Part shown: positions 49,477 to 57,271 of the stretch, piece by piece
Numbering within the stretch: position 1 is the stretch's first letter
Layout of the letters: each line of letters starts with the position of its first letter
Source of the DNA: Stieleria neptunia
Lineage (GTDB): Bacteria > Planctomycetota > Planctomycetia > Pirellulales > Pirellulaceae
Assembly: GCF_007754155.1 (NCBI RefSeq)
Contig: NZ_CP037423.1
Span: forward strand, 6,258,567 to 6,322,566
DNA: 64,000 nucleotides
Direction of reading: 5' to 3'
Translations under genes and position numbers: made by a program
The notes under the pieces: generated by a model
The model's database searches: none
Told to the model about the DNA's origin: nothing
What the model saw: the letters and a program-made list of their open reading frames with translations, nothing else

Positions 49477-50039
49477 TCCTGCAGACGCTCTCCCCTGCAC
49501 TGACATCGCTCGCCGAAGTCAATCCGCTGGAGTACTCCGGTCCGGCGTGGTCACCCTACCTGGTCGGAGCGTTGATCGGCGTGCTGTCCATGTTGACGTT
49601 CTATTTTTCAAATAAACCCTTGGGCGCGTCGACAGCCTACGCACGTGCCGCCGGCATGCTGGGCAACCTGACAGCTCCGCATCACACGCAACGACTGAAA
49701 TACTTCCAGGACAACCCGCCAAAAATCGGCTGGGAGTTCATGTTGGTTCTCGGCGTGGTGATCGGCGCCTTCGTTGCCGCCTGGAGCGGAAACGAATGGA
49801 CCGGTCGCCTGCTACCACTGATGTGGCAAGACCGCTTCGGCGCAGACAGCGGACTGCTTCGTGTCCTCGTTGCATTCTGCGGCGGCGGTCTGATGGCGTT
49901 TGGTGCGCGGATGGCCGGAGGCTGCACCAGCGGCCACGGGATCAGCGGCACACTTCAACTTGCGATCGGGTCTTGGATCGCCGCGATCTGCTTTTTTATT
50001 GGCGGCATCGTGACCGCGATGCTGATGTATGCCGTTTAG
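49473..50039 (+). CDS. YeeE/YedE-family sulfur transporter, half 1
   Basis: A 188-residue inner-membrane protein with about five hydrophobic helices and the family motif 'MAGGCTSGHGISGTLQLA', whose Cys (C151) is the kind used to hand sulfur-containing ions through YeeE/TsuA-type channels. It is a half-size subunit that should pair with the product of the next gene. The start codon overlaps the stop of the persulfide dioxygenase gene. The context (sulfane-sulfur oxidation) supports thiosulfate or a related ion as cargo; this is inference. Confidence 0.92.
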   Translation: MILQTLSPALTSLAEVNPLEYSGPAWSPYLVGALIGVLSMLTFYFSNKPLGASTAYARAAGMLGNLTAPHHTQRLKYFQDNPPKIGWEFMLVLGVVIGAFVAAWSGNEWTGRLLPLMWQDRFGADSGLLRVLVAFCGGGLMAFGARMAGGCTSGHGISGTLQLAIGSWIAAICFFIGGIVTAMLMYAV

Positions 50040-50069
50040 GCGGCCCATTCTTTCCAAGGAGCCCACCTG

Positions 50070-50735
50070 ATGTCCACCACTACGGAAAAGCCGAACGATA
50101 CAGCGCCGAACGATACAGCGCCGAACGATACAGCGCCAAACGACATCACAGCGCCACACGCAAAAAACGATCAAGACAAGCAGCCTAAGCCGCTGTCCGC
50201 GGCGGGCCGCTCACTTGCGTTGGGCGTGCTCTTCGGCATCGTGTTTGGCTTCCTATTGCAAAAAGGCGGCGTCGCGAAATTTCACATCTTGATCGGACAA
50301 CTGTTGTTAGAGGACTTCACGGTTGTGAAAGTCATGTTGTCCGCGGTCGTCGTGGGCATGTTGGGAATCCACACGCTACACCGAGCCGAAATGGTGGAAT
50401 TCCATATCAAGCCGACTCGTTTGGCTTCCAACGTCATCGGGGGGCTGCTGTTCGGATGCGGATTCGCGTTGTCCGCTTATTGTCCGGGCACCGGGGCCGC
50501 CGCGCTGGGGCAGGGAAACTTTGATGCGATCGCGATGATGGTGGGGATGGTTGCCGGTTCCTACGTCTTTGCCGAGGCATCGAGTTGGATCAGCCGCAAC
50601 CTCGATCCAATCGGTGACAAGGGCAAGCTGACCCTGTTCGATTTTTTTCCGCAGAACCGAACCGCCGTCACGCTTGGCAGTGCGTCGTTGTTGGTGGTCG
50701 TGTTAATCGTATTGGAGTTTACAACGACGCGGTAA
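50070..50735 (+). CDS. YeeE/YedE-family sulfur transporter, half 2 (DUF6691-like)
   Basis: A 221-residue membrane protein. AAGGAG lies upstream of the ATG. A hydrophilic N-terminal tail of about 45 residues with repeated 'NDTAP' precedes four or five helices. The second conserved Cys motif of the family is present: 'FGCGFALSAYCPGTGAAALG' (C130, C138). Together with half 1 this rebuilds a full YeeE/YedE transporter. The tail repeat comes from three 15-bp DNA repeats at 50091-50135 and is unlikely to matter for transport. It is the last gene of the sulfur operon, and a hairpin element follows. Confidence 0.91.
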   Translation: MSTTTEKPNDTAPNDTAPNDTAPNDITAPHAKNDQDKQPKPLSAAGRSLALGVLFGIVFGFLLQKGGVAKFHILIGQLLLEDFTVVKVMLSAVVVGMLGIHTLHRAEMVEFHIKPTRLASNVIGGLLFGCGFALSAYCPGTGAAALGQGNFDAIAMMVGMVAGSYVFAEASSWISRNLDPIGDKGKLTLFDFFPQNRTAVTLGSASLLVVVLIVLEFTTTR

Positions 50736-50769
50736 GGACCGTCGGAAGAATAAGTGGCGGGGATTGATT

Positions 50770-50826
50770 GTGGGATAGGCTTCCAGCCTGTCGTTTTCGC
50801 CATGACAGGCTGGAAGCCTATCCCAC
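50770..50826. repeat. Hairpin of the GTGGGATAGGC family
   Basis: Perfect 23-bp arms (50770-50792 and 50804-50826) surround an 11-base loop. It lies between the end of the sulfur operon (plus) and the end of the convergent gene at 50844 (minus). Confidence 0.95.
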
Positions 50827-50843
50827 CTCTTTTTGGTGCGTTG

Positions 50844-51401
50844 CTAAATTCGATTGGGGGTGAAGTTGTCGGCGCCGCCGGTCAACGGCCTGTGGGTGTA
50901 GTCGGTGACCAACCAGGAATCGTCGGGCTGTTTTTGAAAGGTCAAAATCACGCGTCGGGGGACGCGGACGTTTCTCATCGTGCCCGAAGACATGCTGGCG
51001 GTGACCGAGGCGTCCAGATCGACAGTCGCTTCCAAGGGATAGCTGCCGGTGACGAACTGGATTTGGATATTGCGAACCGCCAGACGATGAAATTCGTAGT
51101 TGGGCAATTCGTTCAATGCCCGCTGTCGCGTCGCCCGGTCGGCGATGTAGATGACCGCCGACTCGTGATCGTTTTGTTCGACCGCATCGGCCGTCGCGTA
51201 GATGGCTTCGAGGATTTTTTCTCGATCGGTCACGATGGCGTTCGCGGCATAGAACGCCGCCGGAATCAGCAACGCGGCGGCCAAGGTGGCGATCCCGAGA
51301 TGTTTGTTGCCGGTTTGCAACCAGCCATAAAACAACCCCGCCACAACGATCCCGATCATGATCGAGATCAACAGCGGGTTTTCTGCCAAGATCGTCCACA
51401 T
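50844..51401 (-). CDS. Small membrane protein with extracytoplasmic NTF2-like domain
   Basis: A 185-residue protein with two N-terminal hydrophobic helices (about 8-24 and 33-53). A ~130-residue domain follows ('EKILEAIYATADAVEQNDHE', 'VRNIQIQFVTGSYPLEATVD', 'ILTFQKQPDDSWLVTDYTHR') whose helix-then-curved-sheet pattern resembles NTF2-like folds. No catalytic residues stand out. Its ATG lies 25 bp after the stop of the SNF2 helicase gene, so the two are probably co-transcribed. The functional link is unknown. Confidence 0.78.
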   Translation of the reverse strand: MWTILAENPLLISIMIGIVVAGLFYGWLQTGNKHLGIATLAAALLIPAAFYAANAIVTDREKILEAIYATADAVEQNDHESAVIYIADRATRQRALNELPNYEFHRLAVRNIQIQFVTGSYPLEATVDLDASVTASMSSGTMRNVRVPRRVILTFQKQPDDSWLVTDYTHRPLTGGADNFTPNRI

Positions 51402-51426
51402 CGCATCGGCCCTCGGCGGGTAGGGA

Positions 51427-54400
51427 TTATCGATCGCCCGCTTTGATCAGACGTATCAAATCTTCGGTGTCCATCTTCGCCGCGCGGTCGGTTCCATCCA
51501 AGACACCGGCGACCAGTTCGCGTTTGTCGGCGTGCATCTCCAGAATCTGTTCTTCGATCGTACCAGACGCGACCAATCGATAAACCGTCACGGGACGTTC
51601 TTGCCCGATTCGGTGCGCGCGGTCGGTGGCTTGATCTTCGACAGCCGGGTTCCACCAGGGGTCTAAGTGTATGACGTAATCAGCGGCGGTAAGGTTCAAA
51701 CCCGTTCCGCCAGCTTTGAGCGAAATCAAGAACAATTCGCCCTCGCCTTCCTGGAAGGCATCCACCCGGCGCTGCCGTTCTTTGGCCGGCGTCGCGCCGT
51801 CCAGGTATTGGTATTTGATCCCACGCTCATCGAGCAATTCTCGAATCAGTCCGAGGTGCTTGACGAATTGGCTGAAAATCAACGCGCGGTGTTCGCCGTC
51901 GTGCAATTCATCGACCAACGAGTTCAGCAAACTGAGTTTGGCGCTGCCCTTGTCCCACATCCGGTCGACCAGTCGAGGGTGACAGGCCAATTGCCGCAGC
52001 TTGGTCAACCAGGCGAGCGTTCGCATCCGGTGTTCGCCCGGCTTTGCATCCCCGCCGGACAATTCGGCCAGCGCCGCGACACGTGCCTCGTCGTACATCG
52101 CACGCTCTTCGGTACTGAGGTGCGCTTGCAGGGTGATTTCGGTACGGGGTGGCAGTTCTTTGAGCACCTTTTCTTTCGTGCGCCGCAAGATGAAGGGGCG
52201 GACCAATCGTGCCAGCGACTCGCGGCGTTCGGGATCTTTGTGGCGTTCGATCGGATCGGCAAACCGGTTCCGAAAGCGGTCCCACGATCCGAGCAACCCG
52301 GGGCTGATCGTCCGCAACAGACTCCACAATTCCCCGAGGTGGTTTTCCAACGGCGTGCCCGAAAGTGCGATCCGCCAATCCGCTTCGAGATCGCGGATGG
52401 CGCGGGAGGTCTTGGTTTGGGCATTTTTGATGAACTGCGCTTCGTCCAGGACCAGCGTGTTCCAACGTTTGGCGGCGAAACGCTTGGCGTCACGCTGGAC
52501 CAATTGATAACTGACGATGACCAGGTCGCCAGGGCTGGCCGCATCGATGACTTGTTGCCGATTGCCTTCGCGATACAAGACCGGATTGAGTTCGGGGGCG
52601 AACCGCTGCGTTTCACGAACCCAATTCTCGCCGACACTGGTCGGGGCGACCACCAGCGTGGGACCGCCGGCGGCACGATCGACCAAGACACCGAGTGTTT
52701 GCACGGTTTTCCCGAGCCCCATGTCGTCGGCCAAAATTCCGCCGACGCCCCAGCGGCTCAAACGCGCCAGCCAGCGATAGCCGTCCAACTGGTAGTCTCG
52801 GAAATCCACGTCCAGCGTGTCGGGTTTGATCGGATGGTAATCGGCCAACGAGTCCAAGTTTTCGATCACCTGACTCCATCGGGCCGACACTTCCAAGGTC
52901 ACGTCGGTGCCGAGCAATTCTTGAACGGCGGGGACGGCGGCATCGGCCACTTTTAGAGTGCCGCGATCGGCGACCAGGGTATCCCCGAGCTGTTCCAAAC
53001 GCTTGCGGAACGCATCGCTGATCTTTGCAAATTCGCGATCACCGACGCGAACCAGCGCGCGACGCTCGGTCACGGCGGTCAACAGATCTTCCAGATTGAC
53101 TTCTTGTCCGGCAACCGAAATGGTTCCCGAAAGCCCGAACCAGTCTTTTGAATCGTCGATCTGGACGCGGAGGGCGGAGGGCGTGATTTCACCGCGGACG
53201 CGAATCGTTTCACCTTCGGGCCAAATCATGCGCGGCGCCTCGTCACCGGCATCGTACAGCCGCGCCAACAGATCCAACGCTTGCTCGTCGCTTTGCGCGA
53301 CCCAGCCATAGGGTTCTTCGGGGACGAGTTGATTGATCTGGAATCGATTGATCACTTCGCCGGCGTGCTCACGTTCGGCCTTGGTGTCGCGGACCAGTCG
53401 AATGGGTCCCTGGTCGGTGATGCCCGGCACGATGGCCGGTTCTTCACCCGGACGCATCATGTCTTGCAATCGGGAATCGAACATCGACAGACGGACGAAC
53501 ATTCCAGCGCCACCGCGGGGCCGCAATTCCAGCACCATCTCGGCTTCGATCTCCTCGAGCGGTCCGGCGAGCTGGTCCGGCAGATCGACACGCACGAGCG
53601 ACCCGATTTGGCCGATGTTCATCGTCAATTGGTGCGCCGCGTCGTCGTCCACCAAGACTTCGTGCAAGTCGCTTTTGAGCAGATAGGAAATCAAGCGGGT
53701 CGCGCGGCGATCGCGCAGCGCGGCGATGATCAGCCGATTGCCGTTGGTCTCGGCGATCAGCACGACCGGTTGGGCGGGATGTAAATTGCCCAGCACCAAT
53801 TCGCATTGATTGATATCGATGTCGATCCCCGGCACCTGCAAGGCGACGCGGTACAGCGTTTTTCGCTTGGCGGGATCGGACTCGCGTTCGATTTGCGTTT
53901 CACCGGCCCGTTCTTCGTCGTCCAAGGAGTCGATTTCGACGGGCTGGAGCGCGACCGAGATTTCACCGCGGGAGACTTCGATGGGCGTCGCCGAGGTGTC
54001 GTCCCAGGCGACATTGGGATGCCCGACCAACAGATCGACCGATTGAAACAGGTGGTAATAATCGCGATTCATCTCCGAGCTCGGTTGCGACGTGAGCGCC
54101 GCGATCTGGCTGTCGACCGGCGTTCCTTCGCCGTCACGTCGGAGCAGGTCGAACGCGGGAGTCTGACGCCCCTTGGACCAACCCTTGGAATTCTTTTTCA
54201 ACCGCTGGACGAACGGATTGATGCTGACCGGTCCGTACAGTTGGTTGTTCGAAATCTTGATCCGCCATTGCACCCGCGTGGTGGTGTCTTCCTCTTTGGC
54301 GTGCGCTTCGTCGGTCAGTTTCAGCAGTTGGTTGACCACGTCACGGCCGGCAGCGACGGTGTCGGTCTTCAAGTCGCTCAAAAACAGCAACACCTCTTCG

Positions 54401-54810
54401 CTGTTGCGTCGGGAGATCTGTTCGTGCACCCACCAGGCGACCGCCAGGGTGCAACTGCATCGGCCGCTTCCAGTCCGCCTCGATTCGGCGCGTTCGAATT
54501 CCGAACACGCGCAGGTCACCGAAGCGCGAAGCGACAGGTCCAGCGGCGACTCGAGCGTGTCGCGGTCGCCCTCCTCGACGTCCGGTTCGATTTGCAAGTT
54601 CACCAGATAGGGCAGTTTTCGTCCGGGACGCATCCGGAACTCAAAGCACATCTTGCCGTCGCTTTGAGAAAACTTGGGCGTCTCGACTCGCAGCATCGCC
54701 GCCCGCTTGTCGAGCGATTGATCGTGATCGTCCACCAGCCGCGAAACCGCTTCGCCGAGCAACAATCCAAACGCTGCCGGCAAATTCTCCGTGATCAATT
54801 CCATACTCAA
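51427..54810 (-). CDS. SNF2-family helicase-like ATPase with SWIM zinc finger
   Basis: A 1127-residue protein. The N-terminal part carries a SWIM-like zinc finger, 'TCACSEFE' and then 'GRCSCTLAVAWW' (about 95-125). A long middle region follows. The SNF2 motor (about 680-1115) shows 'GGILADDMGLGKTVQTLGVL', 'LVLDEAQFIKNAQTKTSRAI', 'LSGTPLENHLGELWSLLR', 'LISLKAGGTGLNLTAADYVI' and 'DQATDRAHRIGQERPVTVYR'. SNF2 ATPases move along double-stranded DNA and remodel protein-DNA contacts. TTG 54810 is favoured because AGGA is 7 bases upstream; ATG 54804 is two codons later. The small membrane protein gene follows. Confidence 0.94.
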   Translation of the reverse strand: MSMELITENLPAAFGLLLGEAVSRLVDDHDQSLDKRAAMLRVETPKFSQSDGKMCFEFRMRPGRKLPYLVNLQIEPDVEEGDRDTLESPLDLSLRASVTCACSEFERAESRRTGSGRCSCTLAVAWWVHEQISRRNSEEVLLFLSDLKTDTVAAGRDVVNQLLKLTDEAHAKEEDTTTRVQWRIKISNNQLYGPVSINPFVQRLKKNSKGWSKGRQTPAFDLLRRDGEGTPVDSQIAALTSQPSSEMNRDYYHLFQSVDLLVGHPNVAWDDTSATPIEVSRGEISVALQPVEIDSLDDEERAGETQIERESDPAKRKTLYRVALQVPGIDIDINQCELVLGNLHPAQPVVLIAETNGNRLIIAALRDRRATRLISYLLKSDLHEVLVDDDAAHQLTMNIGQIGSLVRVDLPDQLAGPLEEIEAEMVLELRPRGGAGMFVRLSMFDSRLQDMMRPGEEPAIVPGITDQGPIRLVRDTKAEREHAGEVINRFQINQLVPEEPYGWVAQSDEQALDLLARLYDAGDEAPRMIWPEGETIRVRGEITPSALRVQIDDSKDWFGLSGTISVAGQEVNLEDLLTAVTERRALVRVGDREFAKISDAFRKRLEQLGDTLVADRGTLKVADAAVPAVQELLGTDVTLEVSARWSQVIENLDSLADYHPIKPDTLDVDFRDYQLDGYRWLARLSRWGVGGILADDMGLGKTVQTLGVLVDRAAGGPTLVVAPTSVGENWVRETQRFAPELNPVLYREGNRQQVIDAASPGDLVIVSYQLVQRDAKRFAAKRWNTLVLDEAQFIKNAQTKTSRAIRDLEADWRIALSGTPLENHLGELWSLLRTISPGLLGSWDRFRNRFADPIERHKDPERRESLARLVRPFILRRTKEKVLKELPPRTEITLQAHLSTEERAMYDEARVAALAELSGGDAKPGEHRMRTLAWLTKLRQLACHPRLVDRMWDKGSAKLSLLNSLVDELHDGEHRALIFSQFVKHLGLIRELLDERGIKYQYLDGATPAKERQRRVDAFQEGEGELFLISLKAGGTGLNLTAADYVIHLDPWWNPAVEDQATDRAHRIGQERPVTVYRLVASGTIEEQILEMHADKRELVAGVLDGTDRAAKMDTEDLIRLIKAGDR

Positions 54811-54987
54811 ACTAGGTTCCTTTTTTCGATCCGCCGCTTTCCAGGCCGGTGATCTCTTCTGTGCGACTTTTAAAAACGTTGGCCAACCCGCTATTCTACC
54901 GCTAGGCTCCTCCGTTGCGATGCCAACCGGGGCCCGAATGCCGGTTCAGACGAAGATTCTTCATAAACTTTCAATGAGTGGAAACGA

Positions 54988-55356
54988 ATGCCGAAATTAA
55001 CTGTCGAGGGCGTGGGTAGTTTTGAAGTCGCCAAGGGAAAACGATTGGTCCAAGCGCTCGTCGACGACGCGGGTACCGATCAACTACACGCATGTGGGGG
55101 CGTGGCAAAATGCACCACCTGTCGGGTCCAGTTCACCGACGGCGAACCCCCAAGAATGACGGAAGCCGAACGGGACACCCTTGCGGTGCGGCAAATCAGC
55201 GACGCGGGTGTTCGCTTGAGCTGTCAAATCCAGTGCGATCATGACATGAGTGTCAAATTGATCAGCCGTCTGGAAGGCAGCGGGCGCAAGGATCAAGGAT
55301 CGCCCGTGGCGGACACGATCCAGCCCGCGCCGGTCTGGGTGGAACAGGACGCTTAA
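54988..55356 (+). CDS. [2Fe-2S] ferredoxin
   Basis: A 122-residue ferredoxin. The cluster ligands are C36, C42 and C45 in 'HACGGVAKCTTCRV' and C79 in 'RLSCQIQ', a Cx5Cx2C pattern like adrenodoxin/ISC-type ferredoxins. It transfers single electrons in the cytoplasm; the partner is unknown. A short C-terminal tail of about 25 residues is not part of the fold. Its stop codon overlaps that of the convergent kinase gene within the tetranucleotide TTAA. Confidence 0.93.
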   Translation: MPKLTVEGVGSFEVAKGKRLVQALVDDAGTDQLHACGGVAKCTTCRVQFTDGEPPRMTEAERDTLAVRQISDAGVRLSCQIQCDHDMSVKLISRLEGSGRKDQGSPVADTIQPAPVWVEQDA

Positions 55357-56858
55357 TAGGTCCCCGCCGGACGACGCTGGGTGCCGGTGAGCACTTTGAT
55401 CAACCCCGCGCGAAGCTCCCTGACCTTCAACGGCAACGCCAACAGTTGCCGACGGGGACCACGACGGGCCTCTGAAATGATGCGTGCTTGACGTCGGTCG
55501 ACCAACAAAATCGAGGGGATTTCGCTGGTGTGTTCATCGGAGGCAAACTTGTTGTAAGCCTCCAACGCCAGCGTCCCCAGCTCCGCGGCACTGAAAATCA
55601 CGCAGTCCGCGGGAGGATCGTCGCCGGGTTCAAAACGCGACAATGCACGATTGGGGTCCTGGGTGATCAGCACACGGTACCCCCGCGACTTGAGCCGTTC
55701 GCGGATCGCGTTTTGGAGTGCCGCTTTGGATTCCACCAACATCACGACATAACCTTCACCCTCATCGGTCGGCACATCGTCATCGTCGTAGTGCTCACCC
55801 ACACTCGGCGTTGACCCATCGGCGCTCGCTTTGCCGGGGCCCTTTTCCAGAATGTCGATCGCCTTGCGGACCTCGGCCTGCAACGCGGCCGACGATTGAA
55901 TTCTCTTCTGGGGATTGAACTCCATCATCTTGCCGAGCAACTGAGTGACGACCCCGGGGATGCCGGGAACGAACTGGCTGATCGGTTTGATCTCTTGAAA
56001 ACGCGACACATTCAAGCGGGCAAGCCGGTCGCGTGTTTCGGTCAGCGCCGGCTCACCGGCCAGCATGTGGTAGAGCATGTTGCCGGCAAAGAAAACGTCG
56101 CTACGCGGATCGTCCTTGCGGACTCCCGTCCCACGTTCCAACGCGGCATAGTCGATCGCCCGGGCATTGGGGCAATCGGCGATTTCTTCGGGGTTTTTCC
56201 GGTCGCTCAATGCCGCCAATCCGAAGTCCACCAGTTTCGCCTTGCCGTCGGAGGAAATCAGCACGTTGGACAGTTTCAAGTCGCGGTGCGAAATCCCCAT
56301 GCTGGCCGCATGAGCCAGCCCGGACGCGACTTCGTGAATCAAACGCAGTGCCAATTTGGGCGGCAGCTTTCCCCGCAAGCGGACCAGTTCCCGAAGCGTC
56401 TGCCCCTCCACAAACTCCATCACCAAAAACGGATTCCGCGGATCGGCGACGACTTCGTGGATGCTGACGATATTCGGATGCCGCAGCTTCAATCCCATGC
56501 TTCCTTCGCGGAGAAACTGTTCCATCTCTTTCGGCTCGTCCCGAAATCGCTTGCGAAGCACTTTGATGGCGAAAACTTCGTCGCCCTTGCTGGCACGGTA
56601 CACGCGCGCAAACGTACCGGCACCGATCAGATACAGCACCTTGTAGTCGCCGTAAAAGTACCCGACGCGGTCGCCACGGAGGATTTTTTCGGTTTGCAGC
56701 GTCGTCACCAACCCGCGGCGCTGCATCTGCTTGATCACCGAATCGAGCGTGATTTCCGTGCCGCCCAGCTCTCCCATCGCGTGATCGACTTGGCGCCGCT
56801 CGGCGAGCCCAAGGTCTCCGATTCGGCGAGCAAATTCCTCGGGGGTCGGTTGTTCCAT
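55353..56858 (-). CDS. Ser/Thr protein kinase with receiver-like C-terminal domain
   Basis: A 501-residue protein. A ~75-residue helical N-terminal region ('FARRIGDLGLAERRQVDHAM') resembles domains found before planctomycete kinases. The kinase (about 75-330) has 'LIGAGTFARVYRA', Lys in 'VFAIKVL', 'HRDLKLSNVLI' and 'DFGLAAL'; the usual APE is replaced by 'YAALERGTG'. An acidic linker is followed by a receiver-like domain (about 375-500: 'VVMLVESKAALQNAIRERLK', 'CVIFSAAELGTLA', 'LALPLKVRELRAGLIKVL') without the phospho-accepting Asp. No transmembrane helix is seen. ATG 56858 is chosen; upstream sequence is Arg-rich and unlikely to be coding. Confidence 0.9.
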   Translation of the reverse strand: MEQPTPEEFARRIGDLGLAERRQVDHAMGELGGTEITLDSVIKQMQRRGLVTTLQTEKILRGDRVGYFYGDYKVLYLIGAGTFARVYRASKGDEVFAIKVLRKRFRDEPKEMEQFLREGSMGLKLRHPNIVSIHEVVADPRNPFLVMEFVEGQTLRELVRLRGKLPPKLALRLIHEVASGLAHAASMGISHRDLKLSNVLISSDGKAKLVDFGLAALSDRKNPEEIADCPNARAIDYAALERGTGVRKDDPRSDVFFAGNMLYHMLAGEPALTETRDRLARLNVSRFQEIKPISQFVPGIPGVVTQLLGKMMEFNPQKRIQSSAALQAEVRKAIDILEKGPGKASADGSTPSVGEHYDDDDVPTDEGEGYVVMLVESKAALQNAIRERLKSRGYRVLITQDPNRALSRFEPGDDPPADCVIFSAAELGTLALEAYNKFASDEHTSEIPSILLVDRRQARIISEARRGPRRQLLALPLKVRELRAGLIKVLTGTQRRPAGTY

Positions 56859-57271
56859 CGTTGCAAGAGATAAGAGAGCAGATTGGCGGGCGTCGCAGGT
56901 CAACAAGCGCTGACCGGACAGTCTACACCAACAAACGCCGAATCGTCTGCGTTGTCCTCGCCGGGTTCGCAAAATCGACCGCCGCGGCAATCCGATTTCC
57001 CCACAAAGGAGGGCTCAACGGGGCTGTAGGGGGCATTGTGGCTGGCTGACGTGCCGTTCCGGCGGCGATCTCCCACCGAAGACCGCAAAAACGTCAAAAC
57101 AGACGTAGCAATCAGCAGAAAATCGGTGGGATAGGCTTCCAGCCTGTCGATGCCGAAATGACAATCTGGAAGCCTATCCCACTCCCATTGATCCGACACC
57201 TATTTTCCGCTCAAGACGTCATCCGGCGGCCCCGGTTGCGCGGGCATCGATCTCACCCCCGAGATTCGTCG
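56859..57271. other. Intergenic region with a hairpin element
   Basis: 413 bp between the kinase start (minus) and the argS stop (minus). The only structure is the hairpin at 57126-57182. The rest, including a Lys/Arg-rich open frame near 56900-57050, shows no gene-like features. The kinase promoter should lie at its left edge. Confidence 0.7.
57126..57182. repeat. Hairpin of the GTGGGATAGGC family, slightly decayed
   Basis: The left arm GTGGGATAGGCTTCCAGCCT continues to GTC. The right arm has GACAATCTGG in place of GACAGGCTGG, giving two mismatches. The loop GATGCCGAAAT is identical to that of the 29087 copy. It lies about 90 bp past the argS stop codon. Confidence 0.92.

Noticed and set aside
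51427..54810. SNF2-based defence island
   Set aside because: No nuclease, methylase, toxin or other defence gene accompanies the helicase in this window.
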